Assembly (NCBI RefSeq): GCF_902832885.1
Contig: NZ_CADFDK010000003.1
Span: forward strand, 1-64,000
From: Burkholderia seminalis DSM 23518
GTDB lineage: Bacteria; Pseudomonadota; Gammaproteobacteria; Burkholderiales; Burkholderiaceae
Direction of reading: 5' to 3'
DNA length: 64,000 bases
The position numbers were made by a program, and so were the translations under genes. The notes beneath the pieces were generated by a model. That model saw only the letters and a list, made by a program, of their open reading frames with translations. It was not told the origin of the DNA and searched no databases. Of the stretch, positions 58,101 to 64,000 are shown one piece after another. Each line of letters starts with the position of its first letter. Within the stretch, counting starts at the first letter, position 1.

Positions 58101-58294
58101 CGTTCATTCCGCTGACCCATTCCGTGTTCTGGGGCACGCTGGCTTATACGCTGATCGGAGGAACCTTCGCCGGAACGATTCTGACGCTGGTGTTTCTGCC
58201 GGCCATGTACTCGATCTGGTTCAAGATCCGGCCCGCGGCAGGAGAAAGCCGTTCCGCGCTCGAACCCAGCGCCAGCGTGACGACGGAGGCATGA
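55190..58294 (+). CDS. RND efflux pump, inner-membrane subunit
   Basis: RND transporter, 1034 residues, of a class distinct from the AcrB-like pump at 36293-39490. It begins FNLSALAVRERSVTLFLIILI and has 12 membrane spans. The proton-relay aspartates are in [21 protein letters not shown] (residues about 400-420). The C-terminal GLIALSGILMRNTLILIGQIE has an arginine-asparagine pair in place of the usual Lys. This type often transports solvents, biocides or dyes and sits with a TetR repressor. Last gene of the operon; a strong hairpin follows its stop. Confidence 0.92.
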   Translation: MSGFNLSALAVRERSVTLFLIILISIAGVVAFLKLGRAEDPPFTVKSMTVITAWPGATAQEMQDQVAEPLEKRMQELRWYDRTETYTRPGLAFTTVTLLDSTPPADVPEEFYQARKKLHDEAGNLPPGVIGPLVNDEYSDVTFALFALKAKGEPQRVLVRDAEGLRQRLLHVPGVKKVNIIGEQAERIYVSFSHDRLATLGVTPQEIFAALNNQNVLTPAGSIDTAGAQVFIRVEGAFDKLQTIRDTPIVVQGRTLKLSDVATVERGYEDPATFQIRNNGEPALLLGVVMRDGWNGLNLGKALDAEVASINGGMPLGMSLTKVTDQAVNIHSAVDEFMVKFFVALLVVMVVSFASMGWRVGIVVSAAVPLTLAGVFVVMAVTDKSFDRITLGSLILALGLLVDDAIIAIEMMVVKMEEGYNRVQASAYAWSHTAAPMLSGTLVTAVGFMPNGFARSTAGEYTSNMFWIVGIALITSWVVAVVFTPYLGVKLLPDIAVIEGGHEAIYNTRNYQRFRRFLGRVIGRKWMVAGIVVASFVIAVMGMGLVKKQFFPTSDRPEVLVEVQMPYGTSIEQTASATEKVEAWLAKQPEAQIVTSYIGQGAPRFYLAMSPELPDSSFSKIVIRTNDERQREALKFRLRKVVAAGLVPGAQVRVTQLVFGPYSPYPVAFRVMGPDAGTLRTIAAQVERTMNASPMMRTVNADWGPRVPTVHFTLDQTRLGSFGLTSSSVAQQLQFLLTGIPVTHVREDIRSVELVARSAGDTRLDPQRIEGFTLVGTAGQRVPLSQVGKVDIRMEDPILRRRDRTPTITVRGDIAEGLQPPDVSTAMLAQLQPIIAKLPGGYRIEEAGSIEEANKATNALAPLFPIMIALTLLIIIFQTRSIAATMMVFATSPLGLIGVVPTLLLFNQPFGINALVGLIALSGILMRNTLILIGQIEVNTHAGMMPFDAVVEATLQRSRPVILTAVAAMLAFIPLTHSVFWGTLAYTLIGGTFAGTILTLVFLPAMYSIWFKIRPAAGESRSALEPSASVTTEA

Positions 58295-58296
58295 GC

Positions 58297-58326
58297 GCGC
58301 CGGGCGATGAAGGTATCGCCCGGCGC
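58297..58326. terminator. Strong hairpin after the RND pump gene
   Basis: A perfect 12-bp stem (GCGCCGGGCGAT and its complement) with a 6-base loop begins three bases after the pump stop. No T-run follows on either strand, so it is a terminator-like or RNA-protecting structure. The rest of the 304-base gap to 58598 shows nothing supportable. Confidence 0.5.
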
Positions 58327-58598
58327 CTCGCGACGCGGAGTCGACCTGCGTCCGGTTGCGAGCCCGGCGGCGAACGGATTGACGCTGCGGGAAGGCGAGC
58401 CATGGCTTGCAGTCGAGATCGGGAGAGGCGATCCGGTGCGCCCCGTTTGTTCTTTGCGCGGTGACTTCGGGGCGTCGGGCCGTGGCACGGAATCGGACCG
58501 ACGCCGGACGGCGACTCGATGCGGCGGCGGGAGGTGACCGGCAGGTGGGACGAGATCCGGCGTTCGCAGGCCGGCAATGCCGGCCGGGACAAGACGGA

Positions 58599-59936
58599 CT
58601 ACCGATCAGTATGGTCTTTCACCACGTTCGCGACTGTCTCGAGGGAGCGCCGGAGCGTGTCGAGGTCGACCGAACCCAGTGCCAGGCGAACGGCGTGCGG
58701 AACGTGTCTCGACGCAGCAAAGGGATGTGCCGTCGACACCGAGATGCGCTCACGCAGCAACGCCTTCGCAACGGCATCCGCCCGAACCTCGTGTGGCAGC
58801 GGCAGCCAGACGAAGTACGACGAGGAGTGACGGACCGGCTTCAAATGACCGAGGACTTCGCTCACGACGGCCTGGCGCAGGGAAGCGTCACGCCGTTTCT
58901 CCGCTTCGAGCCTTGCAACGGTGCCGTCCTCGATCCAGCCGCAGGCAATCGCCGTCATGGCGGCGGGCGTGTTCCAGACGGTCGCCCGGATCGGGCGTTC
59001 CAGTTTGCCGACCCAGTCGCGCGGTGCGTTGACCATGCCGATGCGCAGCCCCGTCGCGACGCTCTTCGACAAGCTGGACACGTACACCGTCAGTTCGGGC
59101 GCAAGCATCGCAAGCGGCGGCGGCGGCGGACGCTTCTCCAGAAAGGCATAAGCCGCATCCTCGATCAGGATCAGTCCGTGTTGCCGGGCAATGGACACCA
59201 GATGACGCCTTTGACGGGCGCTCACCACCCATCCCAGCGGGTTATGCAGGGTCGGCATCGTGTACATCGCGCGCACCCGTCTTCGCCGGCACAATTTCGC
59301 CAGGGCATCCAGATCGGGGCCGTCTGCCGCACCTGGAATCGTCACGAGTTCGAGCCGGAAAGCCTCGGCGGTCAGCTTGAAACCGGGGTACGTCAGCGCG
59401 TCCACCGCGACGACGTCGCCGGGGTCGAGCAATGCCATGGCGGTCGCGGTGAGCCCGTGCTGTGCGCCGCTCACGAGCAGCGTGTTCTCGGGTGACGCCG
59501 ACAAGCCGCGGCTCGTCAGATGGCGGGCCATGGTCTCCCGCTCGTGCGGCCGCCCGCCATGGGGATGGTAGCGAAGCAATGCGTCCAGGTTGCCTGACCC
59601 CGCCAGCTCTCGCAGCGCCGTTCTCAGAAGCTCGCCCTGACCCGGCATGGAAGGGTTGTTGAAGTTCAGGTCGATCGCGCCGTCGTTCCAGGCCTGGAGA
59701 TCGACGCCATGACCGCGCGGAAGCACTTCCTTCACAAACGTGCCGCGGCCGGTTTCACCGCTGACCAATCCCATTGCATCGAGCTCGGCGTAGACGCGCG
59801 TGGCGGTCGCGAGCGACAGGCCCTCTCGCGCGGCGAGATCGCGGTGGGTCGGCAGTCGGGTTCCAGGACGCAGTCGACCTTCGTGGATGTCCGCCGCGAA
59901 CCGGTCAACCACTTCCTTGTAGCGAAGTCGAGGCAT
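58599..59936 (-). CDS. MocR-type regulator: GntR DNA-binding domain fused to PLP-dependent aminotransferase
   Basis: A 445-residue MocR/PdxR-group transcription factor. The N-terminal winged helix (residues about 5-70: FAADIHEGRLRPGTRLPTHRDL, then ATRVYAELDAMGLV) is followed by a fold-type I aminotransferase domain with Asn232 in LHNPLG, Asp260 in IEDAAY and the PLP lysine K291 in SSLSKS. It binds PLP and perhaps an amino-compound ligand. Divergent from the TauE/SafE gene (477-base gap), which is its likely target; TauR, a regulator of taurine use, belongs to the same group. Ends convergently to the RND operon. Confidence 0.9.
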   Translation of the reverse strand: MPRLRYKEVVDRFAADIHEGRLRPGTRLPTHRDLAAREGLSLATATRVYAELDAMGLVSGETGRGTFVKEVLPRGHGVDLQAWNDGAIDLNFNNPSMPGQGELLRTALRELAGSGNLDALLRYHPHGGRPHERETMARHLTSRGLSASPENTLLVSGAQHGLTATAMALLDPGDVVAVDALTYPGFKLTAEAFRLELVTIPGAADGPDLDALAKLCRRRRVRAMYTMPTLHNPLGWVVSARQRRHLVSIARQHGLILIEDAAYAFLEKRPPPPPLAMLAPELTVYVSSLSKSVATGLRIGMVNAPRDWVGKLERPIRATVWNTPAAMTAIACGWIEDGTVARLEAEKRRDASLRQAVVSEVLGHLKPVRHSSSYFVWLPLPHEVRADAVAKALLRERISVSTAHPFAASRHVPHAVRLALGSVDLDTLRRSLETVANVVKDHTDR

Positions 59937-60413
59937 GTCGATTCAATACAATCGTTTGAATGTACCGATTATCTTCCAAACATCGCGCGTGATACCAACG
60001 CTTCTCGCGTCTTGTCGCAGTCGCTCGCCTTTACGCATCGACATTTGTGCAGGTCACGCGCCTCCAGGATCAGAAATTACGGTGCAATTCGACAGATTTA
60101 CATACGCCGAAACCTGCGATCCGGATGACGCTTGCCGGCCCGGAAAAGAACTGAAGGGAGCCGGCCTGGCAGGCTGCTGCACGTCCAAGACATCGCCGGA
60201 TGTATCCATGACAATAATTTGATTGTACTGACATGGCGAACTACGATGCGTTGTCGATTCAAGCCAGACCCGCGATTTCCGGCAGATCGCCGCACTGACG
60301 GTCAGCGCGAGCGTCACACCGACCCGGCGCGCCGGACTGCATGCGCCGTCGTTTGCGGGGTCGATCTCACCGAATACGCTTCCCGTTACCGAGGTGAAGG
60401 GAAGGGAGGCAAC
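59937..60413. promoter_or_regulatory. Divergent region between MocR regulator and TauE/SafE exporter
   Basis: Within these 477 bases I see related 11-mers GAATGTACCGA (59958) and GATTGTACTGA (60221), plus ATACAATC (59946), the complement of GATTGTAT. They sit near each gene and may be half-sites for the MocR regulator. No gene is supported. Confidence 0.35.
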
Positions 60414-61172
60414 ATGGAACTGAACGTCACTGTCATCCTCATCACTTTCGCCGGTGTTTTCCTGATCTGCTTCATGAAGGGCGCCTTCGGTGGCGGTTTC
60501 GCCATCGTCGGCATCCCGCTGCTGTCGCTCGTCATGGATCCCGTCACGGCGGGCGGCTTGCTTGCGCCGCTGTTCATTGCAATGGATCTGTTCGGTCTGC
60601 GGTACTGGAAGCCGTCGACCTGGTCCAAGCCCGACCTCGTGTGGCTGGTGCCCGGACTGGTCGTCGGCATCGGGATCGGTTATGTGCTGTTTCGCGGGCT
60701 GGACCACCGGGCAATCGCCATCGTGATGGCCGTCGTGACACTGACGTTCGTCGGAATGTGGTTCATGCGAGGGGGTGAAGTCGTGGTGCGTGCGCGCTCG
60801 TCGCGCAAAGCGGTCGCAGCCGGCATGACCTCGGGCATTACCACGATGGTCGCGCACTCCGGAGGGCCGCCGTTGGCGATGTACCTGCTGCCGCTCGGTC
60901 TTGGCAAGCAGATGTATGCCGGGACGACCAGCATGTTTTTCACGGTAGGCAACCTCCTCAAGGCGTTGCCCTGGCTGGCGCTGGCGAGGCCGACGGGCGC
61001 TGTCTGGGCGTTGATGGCCATCTGCCTTCCCGCCATTCCCGCGGGCGTCTGGCTGGGCTGGCGCCTGCATGACAGGCTGAACCAGCGTCAGATGTACCGA
61101 GCCTGTTATGGCCTGCTGATGGTCACGGCCCTGAAACTGCTGTGGGATGGTGCATCCGGATTTCTGCGTTAG
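60414..61172 (+). CDS. Sulfite exporter TauE/SafE-family (TSUP) membrane protein
   Basis: Integral membrane exporter, 252 residues, about eight spans. Family signature near the start: CFMKGAFGGGFAIVGIPLLSLVMDP (residues about 18-42 in parts), and the half-way repeat GMTSGITTMVAHSGGPPLAMYLLP. AGGGAGG precedes ATG 60414. Such proteins export sulfite, sulfonates or organic acids. Next to a MocR regulator like TauR, a role in handling sulfite or sulfonate from taurine-like compounds is the inference. Confidence 0.85.
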   Translation: MELNVTVILITFAGVFLICFMKGAFGGGFAIVGIPLLSLVMDPVTAGGLLAPLFIAMDLFGLRYWKPSTWSKPDLVWLVPGLVVGIGIGYVLFRGLDHRAIAIVMAVVTLTFVGMWFMRGGEVVVRARSSRKAVAAGMTSGITTMVAHSGGPPLAMYLLPLGLGKQMYAGTTSMFFTVGNLLKALPWLALARPTGAVWALMAICLPAIPAGVWLGWRLHDRLNQRQMYRACYGLLMVTALKLLWDGASGFLR

Positions 61173-61285
61173 AGATCCTGCGCTGTTGCTCGCGACCGGC
61201 TGGTGGCAGCGTGCGCCGATTCGACAGTCGGCCCGCGGCGGCCACCGCGCGGCCGTTCGTCGGGAACGGCCGGATCGGTAACCGG

Positions 61286-61307
61286 GGCGGCACGCGGGCC
61301 GGCCGCC
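61286..61307 (-). terminator. Hairpin just after the binding-protein stop
   Basis: A GGCGGC/GCCGCC stem with a 10-base loop lies directly beyond the stop of the minus-strand binding-protein gene. There is no T-run; a weak candidate for ending this transcript. Confidence 0.25.
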
Positions 61308-61308
61308 G

Positions 61309-62331
61309 TCAATGCGGCGCGGTGAACCGCGGATCGATGTACGCGTCGACGTCCTGCGACTGCTTGTACACGGCGTTGCGCACGTTGAACGCGTTCGCAT
61401 TGCGCGTCGAGCCGTAGATGGAGTCGAGCCCGTCGCCCTTGCGGAACGCACGTTTCGCGGCGGCCTCGTCGAGCAGGTGCGTGCCTTTCAGCAGCGGAAG
61501 GTATTGTTCCGGCGCGAGTCCGACGCGTGCCGACATGATCTTGACCGCGTCGCCCTGCGTCTTCGGATCGTTGATGTACGCGACGCAGCGATACCAGACC
61601 TTGACCACCTTCGCCCAGTCGGCCCGGCGCGCGGCGAGGCTCGTCGGCGCGACCGTGATCGCGTCGTAGATCAGCCCCGGCGCATCGGCCGACGTGAAGA
61701 TCGCCCGCGCGCCCGGTGCGCGCTTCAACGCTTCGCCCGCATTCGGTTGCCACGCGGCCACCGCGGCGATGTCGGCCGACGAGCCGAGCACCTGCGGCAG
61801 TTCGTTGGTTTTCGCATTCACGAGCGTGACGTCGCTGTTCTTGAGCCCGTGCTTCTGCAGCGCGGTTTCAAGCAGCAGGTGGTCGACGAGGCCGAGTTCC
61901 ACGCCGACCTTCTTGCCCTTCAGCGCCTCGACGGTGCGCAACGGCGGCTTCGCGACGATCATGTCGTTGCCGGCCGAATAGTCGGTCAGCAGGATCATCA
62001 CGTTCTTCGCGCCGGACGCGCCGGTGACGAGCGCATCGCCGTTGGTCGCCGCGACCGCGTCGAGCTTGCCCGCCGAAAACGCGTCGAGCGACGCCGAGTA
62101 ATCGAACCATTCGAAATCGACGTCGACGCCGGCTTCCTTGAACCAGCCCTTGTCGAGCGCGACCTGGAACGCGACCCAGCCGGGCCAGTCGCTGTAGCCG
62201 ATCTTCAGCGGGGCGGCGGCTTGCGCGGCGGGGGCCGCCCACAGCGCGGCAGCCGCGACGGCGGCCCCCACTGCGTGGCGGACGAAACGGAAGGACGACA
62301 GGCGGCGGAACGCCGGGGCGGGACGGGTCAT
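61309..62331 (-). CDS. ABC transporter substrate-binding protein, nitrate/sulfonate/urea type, guanidine-riboswitch controlled
   Basis: Periplasmic binding protein of the SsuA/NrtA/TauA class, 340 residues. Signal peptide about residues 1-39 (ending AQAAA), then LKIGYSDWPGWVAFQVALDKGWFKEAGVDVDFEWFDY and AAVAAWQPNAGEAL, as in urea-carboxylase-linked binding proteins. ATG 62331 has GGAGAAC upstream. A guanidine-I riboswitch and an intrinsic-terminator-like hairpin precede it, so it should be made when guanidine is present; its ligand is probably guanidine. It stands alone: the next leftward gene is convergent, and no permease or ATPase lies downstream. Confidence 0.88.
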   Translation of the reverse strand: MTRPAPAFRRLSSFRFVRHAVGAAVAAAALWAAPAAQAAAPLKIGYSDWPGWVAFQVALDKGWFKEAGVDVDFEWFDYSASLDAFSAGKLDAVAATNGDALVTGASGAKNVMILLTDYSAGNDMIVAKPPLRTVEALKGKKVGVELGLVDHLLLETALQKHGLKNSDVTLVNAKTNELPQVLGSSADIAAVAAWQPNAGEALKRAPGARAIFTSADAPGLIYDAITVAPTSLAARRADWAKVVKVWYRCVAYINDPKTQGDAVKIMSARVGLAPEQYLPLLKGTHLLDEAAAKRAFRKGDGLDSIYGSTRNANAFNVRNAVYKQSQDVDAYIDPRFTAPH

Positions 62332-62428
62332 CGTTGTTCTCCAGGAGACCGGGATCGGGATCGTCGATACGGACCGCGCGCGAACGCACGGTCCGACTGC
62401 GTGACCGGTTCCTGCGGATGCGGAACGG

Positions 62429-62459
62429 AAAAAGCGGCCACGGAGAGGCACGATGGCCG
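62429..62459 (-). terminator. Intrinsic-terminator-like hairpin, riboswitch expression platform
   Basis: On the minus strand a perfect 6-bp stem (CGGCCA / TGGCCG, 13-base loop) is followed by CTTTTT. It begins 14 bases after the riboswitch aptamer and ends 97 bases before the binding-protein start. This position and the T-run fit transcription attenuation by the guanidine aptamer. Confidence 0.55.
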
Positions 62460-62472
62460 TTGCCATCGCCAA

Positions 62473-62582
62473 TCTCCCGGGCTTTTGTCCCGCCGTGTAG
62501 CGCATGCGCGTCCGCTCTCGCGATCGGACGAACCCGCGCCGGGCTGCTCTCGGACCAGACGTTCGGTGAACCGGAACCCTAG
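62473..62582 (-). ncRNA. Guanidine-I (ykkC) riboswitch, minus strand
   Basis: The minus strand carries the conserved ykkC blocks in order: CTAGGGTTCCGG at the 5' end (62582-62571), CTGGTCCGAGAG in the middle, and ACGGCGGGACAAAAGCCCGGG at the 3' end (about 62493-62475). Spacing, about 110 nt, is normal. It lies upstream of the binding-protein gene. Guanidine-I aptamers bind guanidinium and switch on uptake, export or carboxylase genes. Confidence 0.9.
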
Positions 62583-63036
62583 CACCCCTAAGATGCGACG
62601 CCGCCGCACCTCTCGGCGTCATGCCGAGCGAGAAGCGTGCCAACGGCACGCGGCGGCGCGTTTCAGCGGCGGCGCGTGGCGCGCTGAAGTTCGATGAAGC
62701 GGGCGGCGAACAGCGCGGTCAATACGCGCCGGAGCAGGTCGAGCTTGTTCATGAGGGGCGGGACATCGAGTGACGGTGTGCCGATTCAGCAATGCCCGTG
62801 CCACCGTGTATCGCACCATGCGCGATCGCATTGCACGCACTGCGCCGGTGCGCGTTCGCGTGTGCGTGGTGCGCCGCGCGCCCGGTGCGGGGGCAAGCGG
62901 ACGCGGCGGCTTCGCGCATGCCGGGCGTCGGCGCGCCGCCGTACGGCGTCGTGCGGTCGGGGCGAGGACGTTGGCACGCAATTCGCTTGATCGACGTTCG
63001 AGAGGTGCGAAGCAATTTGCATCATCTTCAGGATCG
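62583..63036. other. Region between the two riboswitches
   Basis: 454 bases, expected to hold both promoters. The only coding-like object is the small minus-strand frame at 62663-62752. Larger open frames on both strands are GC-driven and lack ribosome sites. Confidence 0.35.
62663..62752 (-). CDS. Possible 29-residue small protein
   Basis: A 29-codon frame beginning MNKLDLLRRVLTALFAARF, with nearly all third positions G or C, as in real genes here. The peptide is short, amphipathic and basic at the end. No good ribosome site precedes it. It lies 80 bases upstream of the minus-strand riboswitch. Translation is unproven. Confidence 0.3.
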   Translation of the reverse strand: MNKLDLLRRVLTALFAARFIELQRATRRR

Positions 63037-63156
63037 CTAGGGTTCCGGTCGTGCGGCGTACGCCGCGCGATGCCTGGTCCGAGAGCAATCCGGTCTTGCC
63101 TTTGCCTCGATGCGAGGAAACGGCGAGGCTCCACGGAGGGATAAAAGCCCGGGAGG
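63037..63156 (+). ncRNA. Guanidine-I (ykkC) riboswitch, plus strand
   Basis: The conserved blocks are CTAGGGTTCCGG (63037-63048), CTGGTCCGAGAG (about 63074-63086) and ACGGAGGGATAAAAGCCCGGG (63133-63153), spacing about 120 nt. It ends 58 bases before the DUF1989 gene. No T-run follows before the start codon; GGTCG and CGACC near the ribosome site could pair, so control may be on translation start (inferred). Confidence 0.92.
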
Positions 63157-63214
63157 TCGCGATGTCGTTCGGTCGCCCTCTCACGCCTTTTGTCCAACCG
63201 ACCCCGGAGCCGCC

Positions 63215-63982
63215 ATGTCGCCGAGCCCCCAAGCCACCCCCGTCTCTGTCCTCGCGCCACCGCCGCACGTCGCGTGGGAAACGCTGATTCCTGCCGGAAC
63301 CCATTGGTCCGGCATCCTGCGCCGCGGTCTCGCGCTGCGCATCGTCGACGTCGACGGCGGCGCGAACCTGTCTGCCGTCTTTCATCGCCAGGAAGACCTG
63401 CTCGAACGTTACAACATGGCCGACACGCTGAAGGCGCAGCACACCGCGCATCTCACGCGCGGCCATGCGCTGTACACGGACATGGGGCGCGTGATCGCGT
63501 CGATCACCGCCGATACGCTCGGCTGGCACGATCCGCTCGGCGGCGTCGGCGATGCGCGGTTGTTTGCGCACAAGTACGGCACGACGTCGTACCAGGCCGA
63601 TCGCAACGCGATGATCCGCAACGGCCGCGACAGTCTCGTGCTCGAGCTCGCGAAATACGGGCTGTCGGCGCGTGACCTGGCCGCGAACGTCAACTTCTTC
63701 AGCAAGCTGGACACGCGCGAGGACGGCGCGCTCGATTTCGTCGCGGGACATTCGCCGGCCGGCAGCGCGCTGGACCTGCGCTTCGAGATGAACACGCTCG
63801 CGGCGTTCTCGACCGCGCCGCATCCGTTCGATCCGCGCCCCGACTATGCGCCGAAGGCCGTGAAGCTGATCGCGTACCGCGCGTATCCGGCCGATGGCGC
63901 GGCGCCCGACGACGACCCGTGCCGGCGCGCGTGCGCCGAGAACACGCGCGGCTTCGCCAACACCGACCGTCTGTTCGCATAA
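63215..63982 (+). CDS. Urea-amidolyase-associated protein 1, DUF1989 (carboxyguanidine deiminase subunit)
   Basis: DUF1989 protein, 255 residues. It shows the family order: IPAGTHWSGILRRGLALRIVDVDGGANLSAVF, RYNMADTLKAQHTAHLTRGHALYTDMGRVIASI (residues about 64-96 in sum), and the NVNFFSKLDTREDG segment with metal-site residues. DUF1989 pairs form carboxyguanidine deiminase (CgdAB), which works after guanidine carboxylase. A guanidine-I riboswitch directly upstream supports this role rather than urea use. GGAG precedes ATG 63215. The next gene starts 11 bases after its stop. Confidence 0.9.
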   Translation: MSPSPQATPVSVLAPPPHVAWETLIPAGTHWSGILRRGLALRIVDVDGGANLSAVFHRQEDLLERYNMADTLKAQHTAHLTRGHALYTDMGRVIASITADTLGWHDPLGGVGDARLFAHKYGTTSYQADRNAMIRNGRDSLVLELAKYGLSARDLAANVNFFSKLDTREDGALDFVAGHSPAGSALDLRFEMNTLAAFSTAPHPFDPRPDYAPKAVKLIAYRAYPADGAAPDDDPCRRACAENTRGFANTDRLFA

Positions 63983-63993
63983 GGAGCGAGGCC

Positions 63994-64000
63994 ATGCCGA
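63994..64000 (+). CDS. Start of the next gene, probably urea-amidolyase-associated protein 2 (partial)
   Basis: ATG 63994 follows AAGGAG by seven bases and continues out of the window. In urea/guanidine carboxylase loci the second DUF1989 subunit comes at this place. Only two codons are visible, so identity is inferred from gene order. Confidence 0.5.

Noticed and set aside
54827-58120. Minus-strand open frame of 1097 codons opposite the RND pump
   Set aside because: It is a mirror of the pump gene in GC-rich DNA: Arg/His/Asp/Gln-rich, no family features and no ribosome site. The pump on the plus strand is unmistakable.

Overview
The window is high-GC DNA with strong G/C third-position bias, short intergenic gaps and many ATGA start/stop overlaps. 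Gene content (many ABC importers, LLM-type flavin monooxygenases, two RND efflux systems, DUF3331, a MocR regulator, a guanidine-riboswitch urea/guanidine carboxylase locus) points to a Burkholderia-type betaproteobacterium, probably an accessory-rich replicon. This assignment is inference; no rRNA, tRNA or other marker gene is present.

Region 1 (1-31.6 kb) is an organosulfur-scavenging supercluster. A branched-chain-type importer (livH, livM, binding protein, livF) precedes ssuD. A PrpD-family protein and a YxeK/DszA-like monooxygenase run convergently into a polar-amino-acid-type importer. A short interruption (NAD-dependent reductase, AraC regulator, a decayed oxidoreductase) is followed by a leftward operon of an MsnO8-like monooxygenase, a GNAT acetyltransferase and a full oligopeptide-type importer. 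Divergent from it run a second YxeK/YtnJ-like monooxygenase, a polar-amino-acid binding protein with two permeases but no ATPase, a third NtaA/DszA-like monooxygenase, a ribose-type ATPase and permease, a sugar-type binding protein and an OsmC protein. Together they resemble the S-(2-succino)cysteine and S-alkyl-cysteine salvage operons of Bacillus subtilis (yxe and ytm/ytn), combined with sulfonate desulfonation: import, N-acetylation, then C-S bond cleavage by FMNH2 monooxygenases. No flavin reductase and no M20 deacetylase is visible here.

Region 2 (31.6-34.7 kb) is a lower-GC patch with a signal-less periplasmic-binding-type protein, a GNAT enzyme, two small hypothetical proteins and two copies of an intergenic repeat.

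Region 3 (34.8-43.1 kb) is a MexAB-OprM-like RND system (adaptor, pump, outer-membrane factor, leftward) divergent from an OmpR-type regulator and histidine kinase. Both the pump and the outer-membrane factor carry serine-rich segments.

Region 4 (43.1-51.6 kb) holds a decayed hydrolase, a VOC protein and a leftward run: AraC regulator, catalase, HD protein related to cyanamide hydratase, SDR, alpha/beta hydrolase, DUF3331 protein and metallo-beta-lactamase-fold hydrolase. It looks like a stress/detoxification set.

Region 5 (51.8-58.3 kb) is a second RND system (outer-membrane factor divergent from tetR, adaptor, pump). Two matching 26-bp inverted repeats sit in front of the two transcription units and are probably TetR operators.

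Region 6 (58.6-64 kb) has a MocR-type regulator divergent from a TauE/SafE exporter, then a guanidine locus. Two oppositely oriented guanidine-I (ykkC) riboswitches precede a nitrate/sulfonate-type binding protein (leftward) and the DUF1989 urea-amidolyase-associated protein, i.e. the carboxyguanidine deiminase family (rightward). The second DUF1989 gene starts at the window edge.
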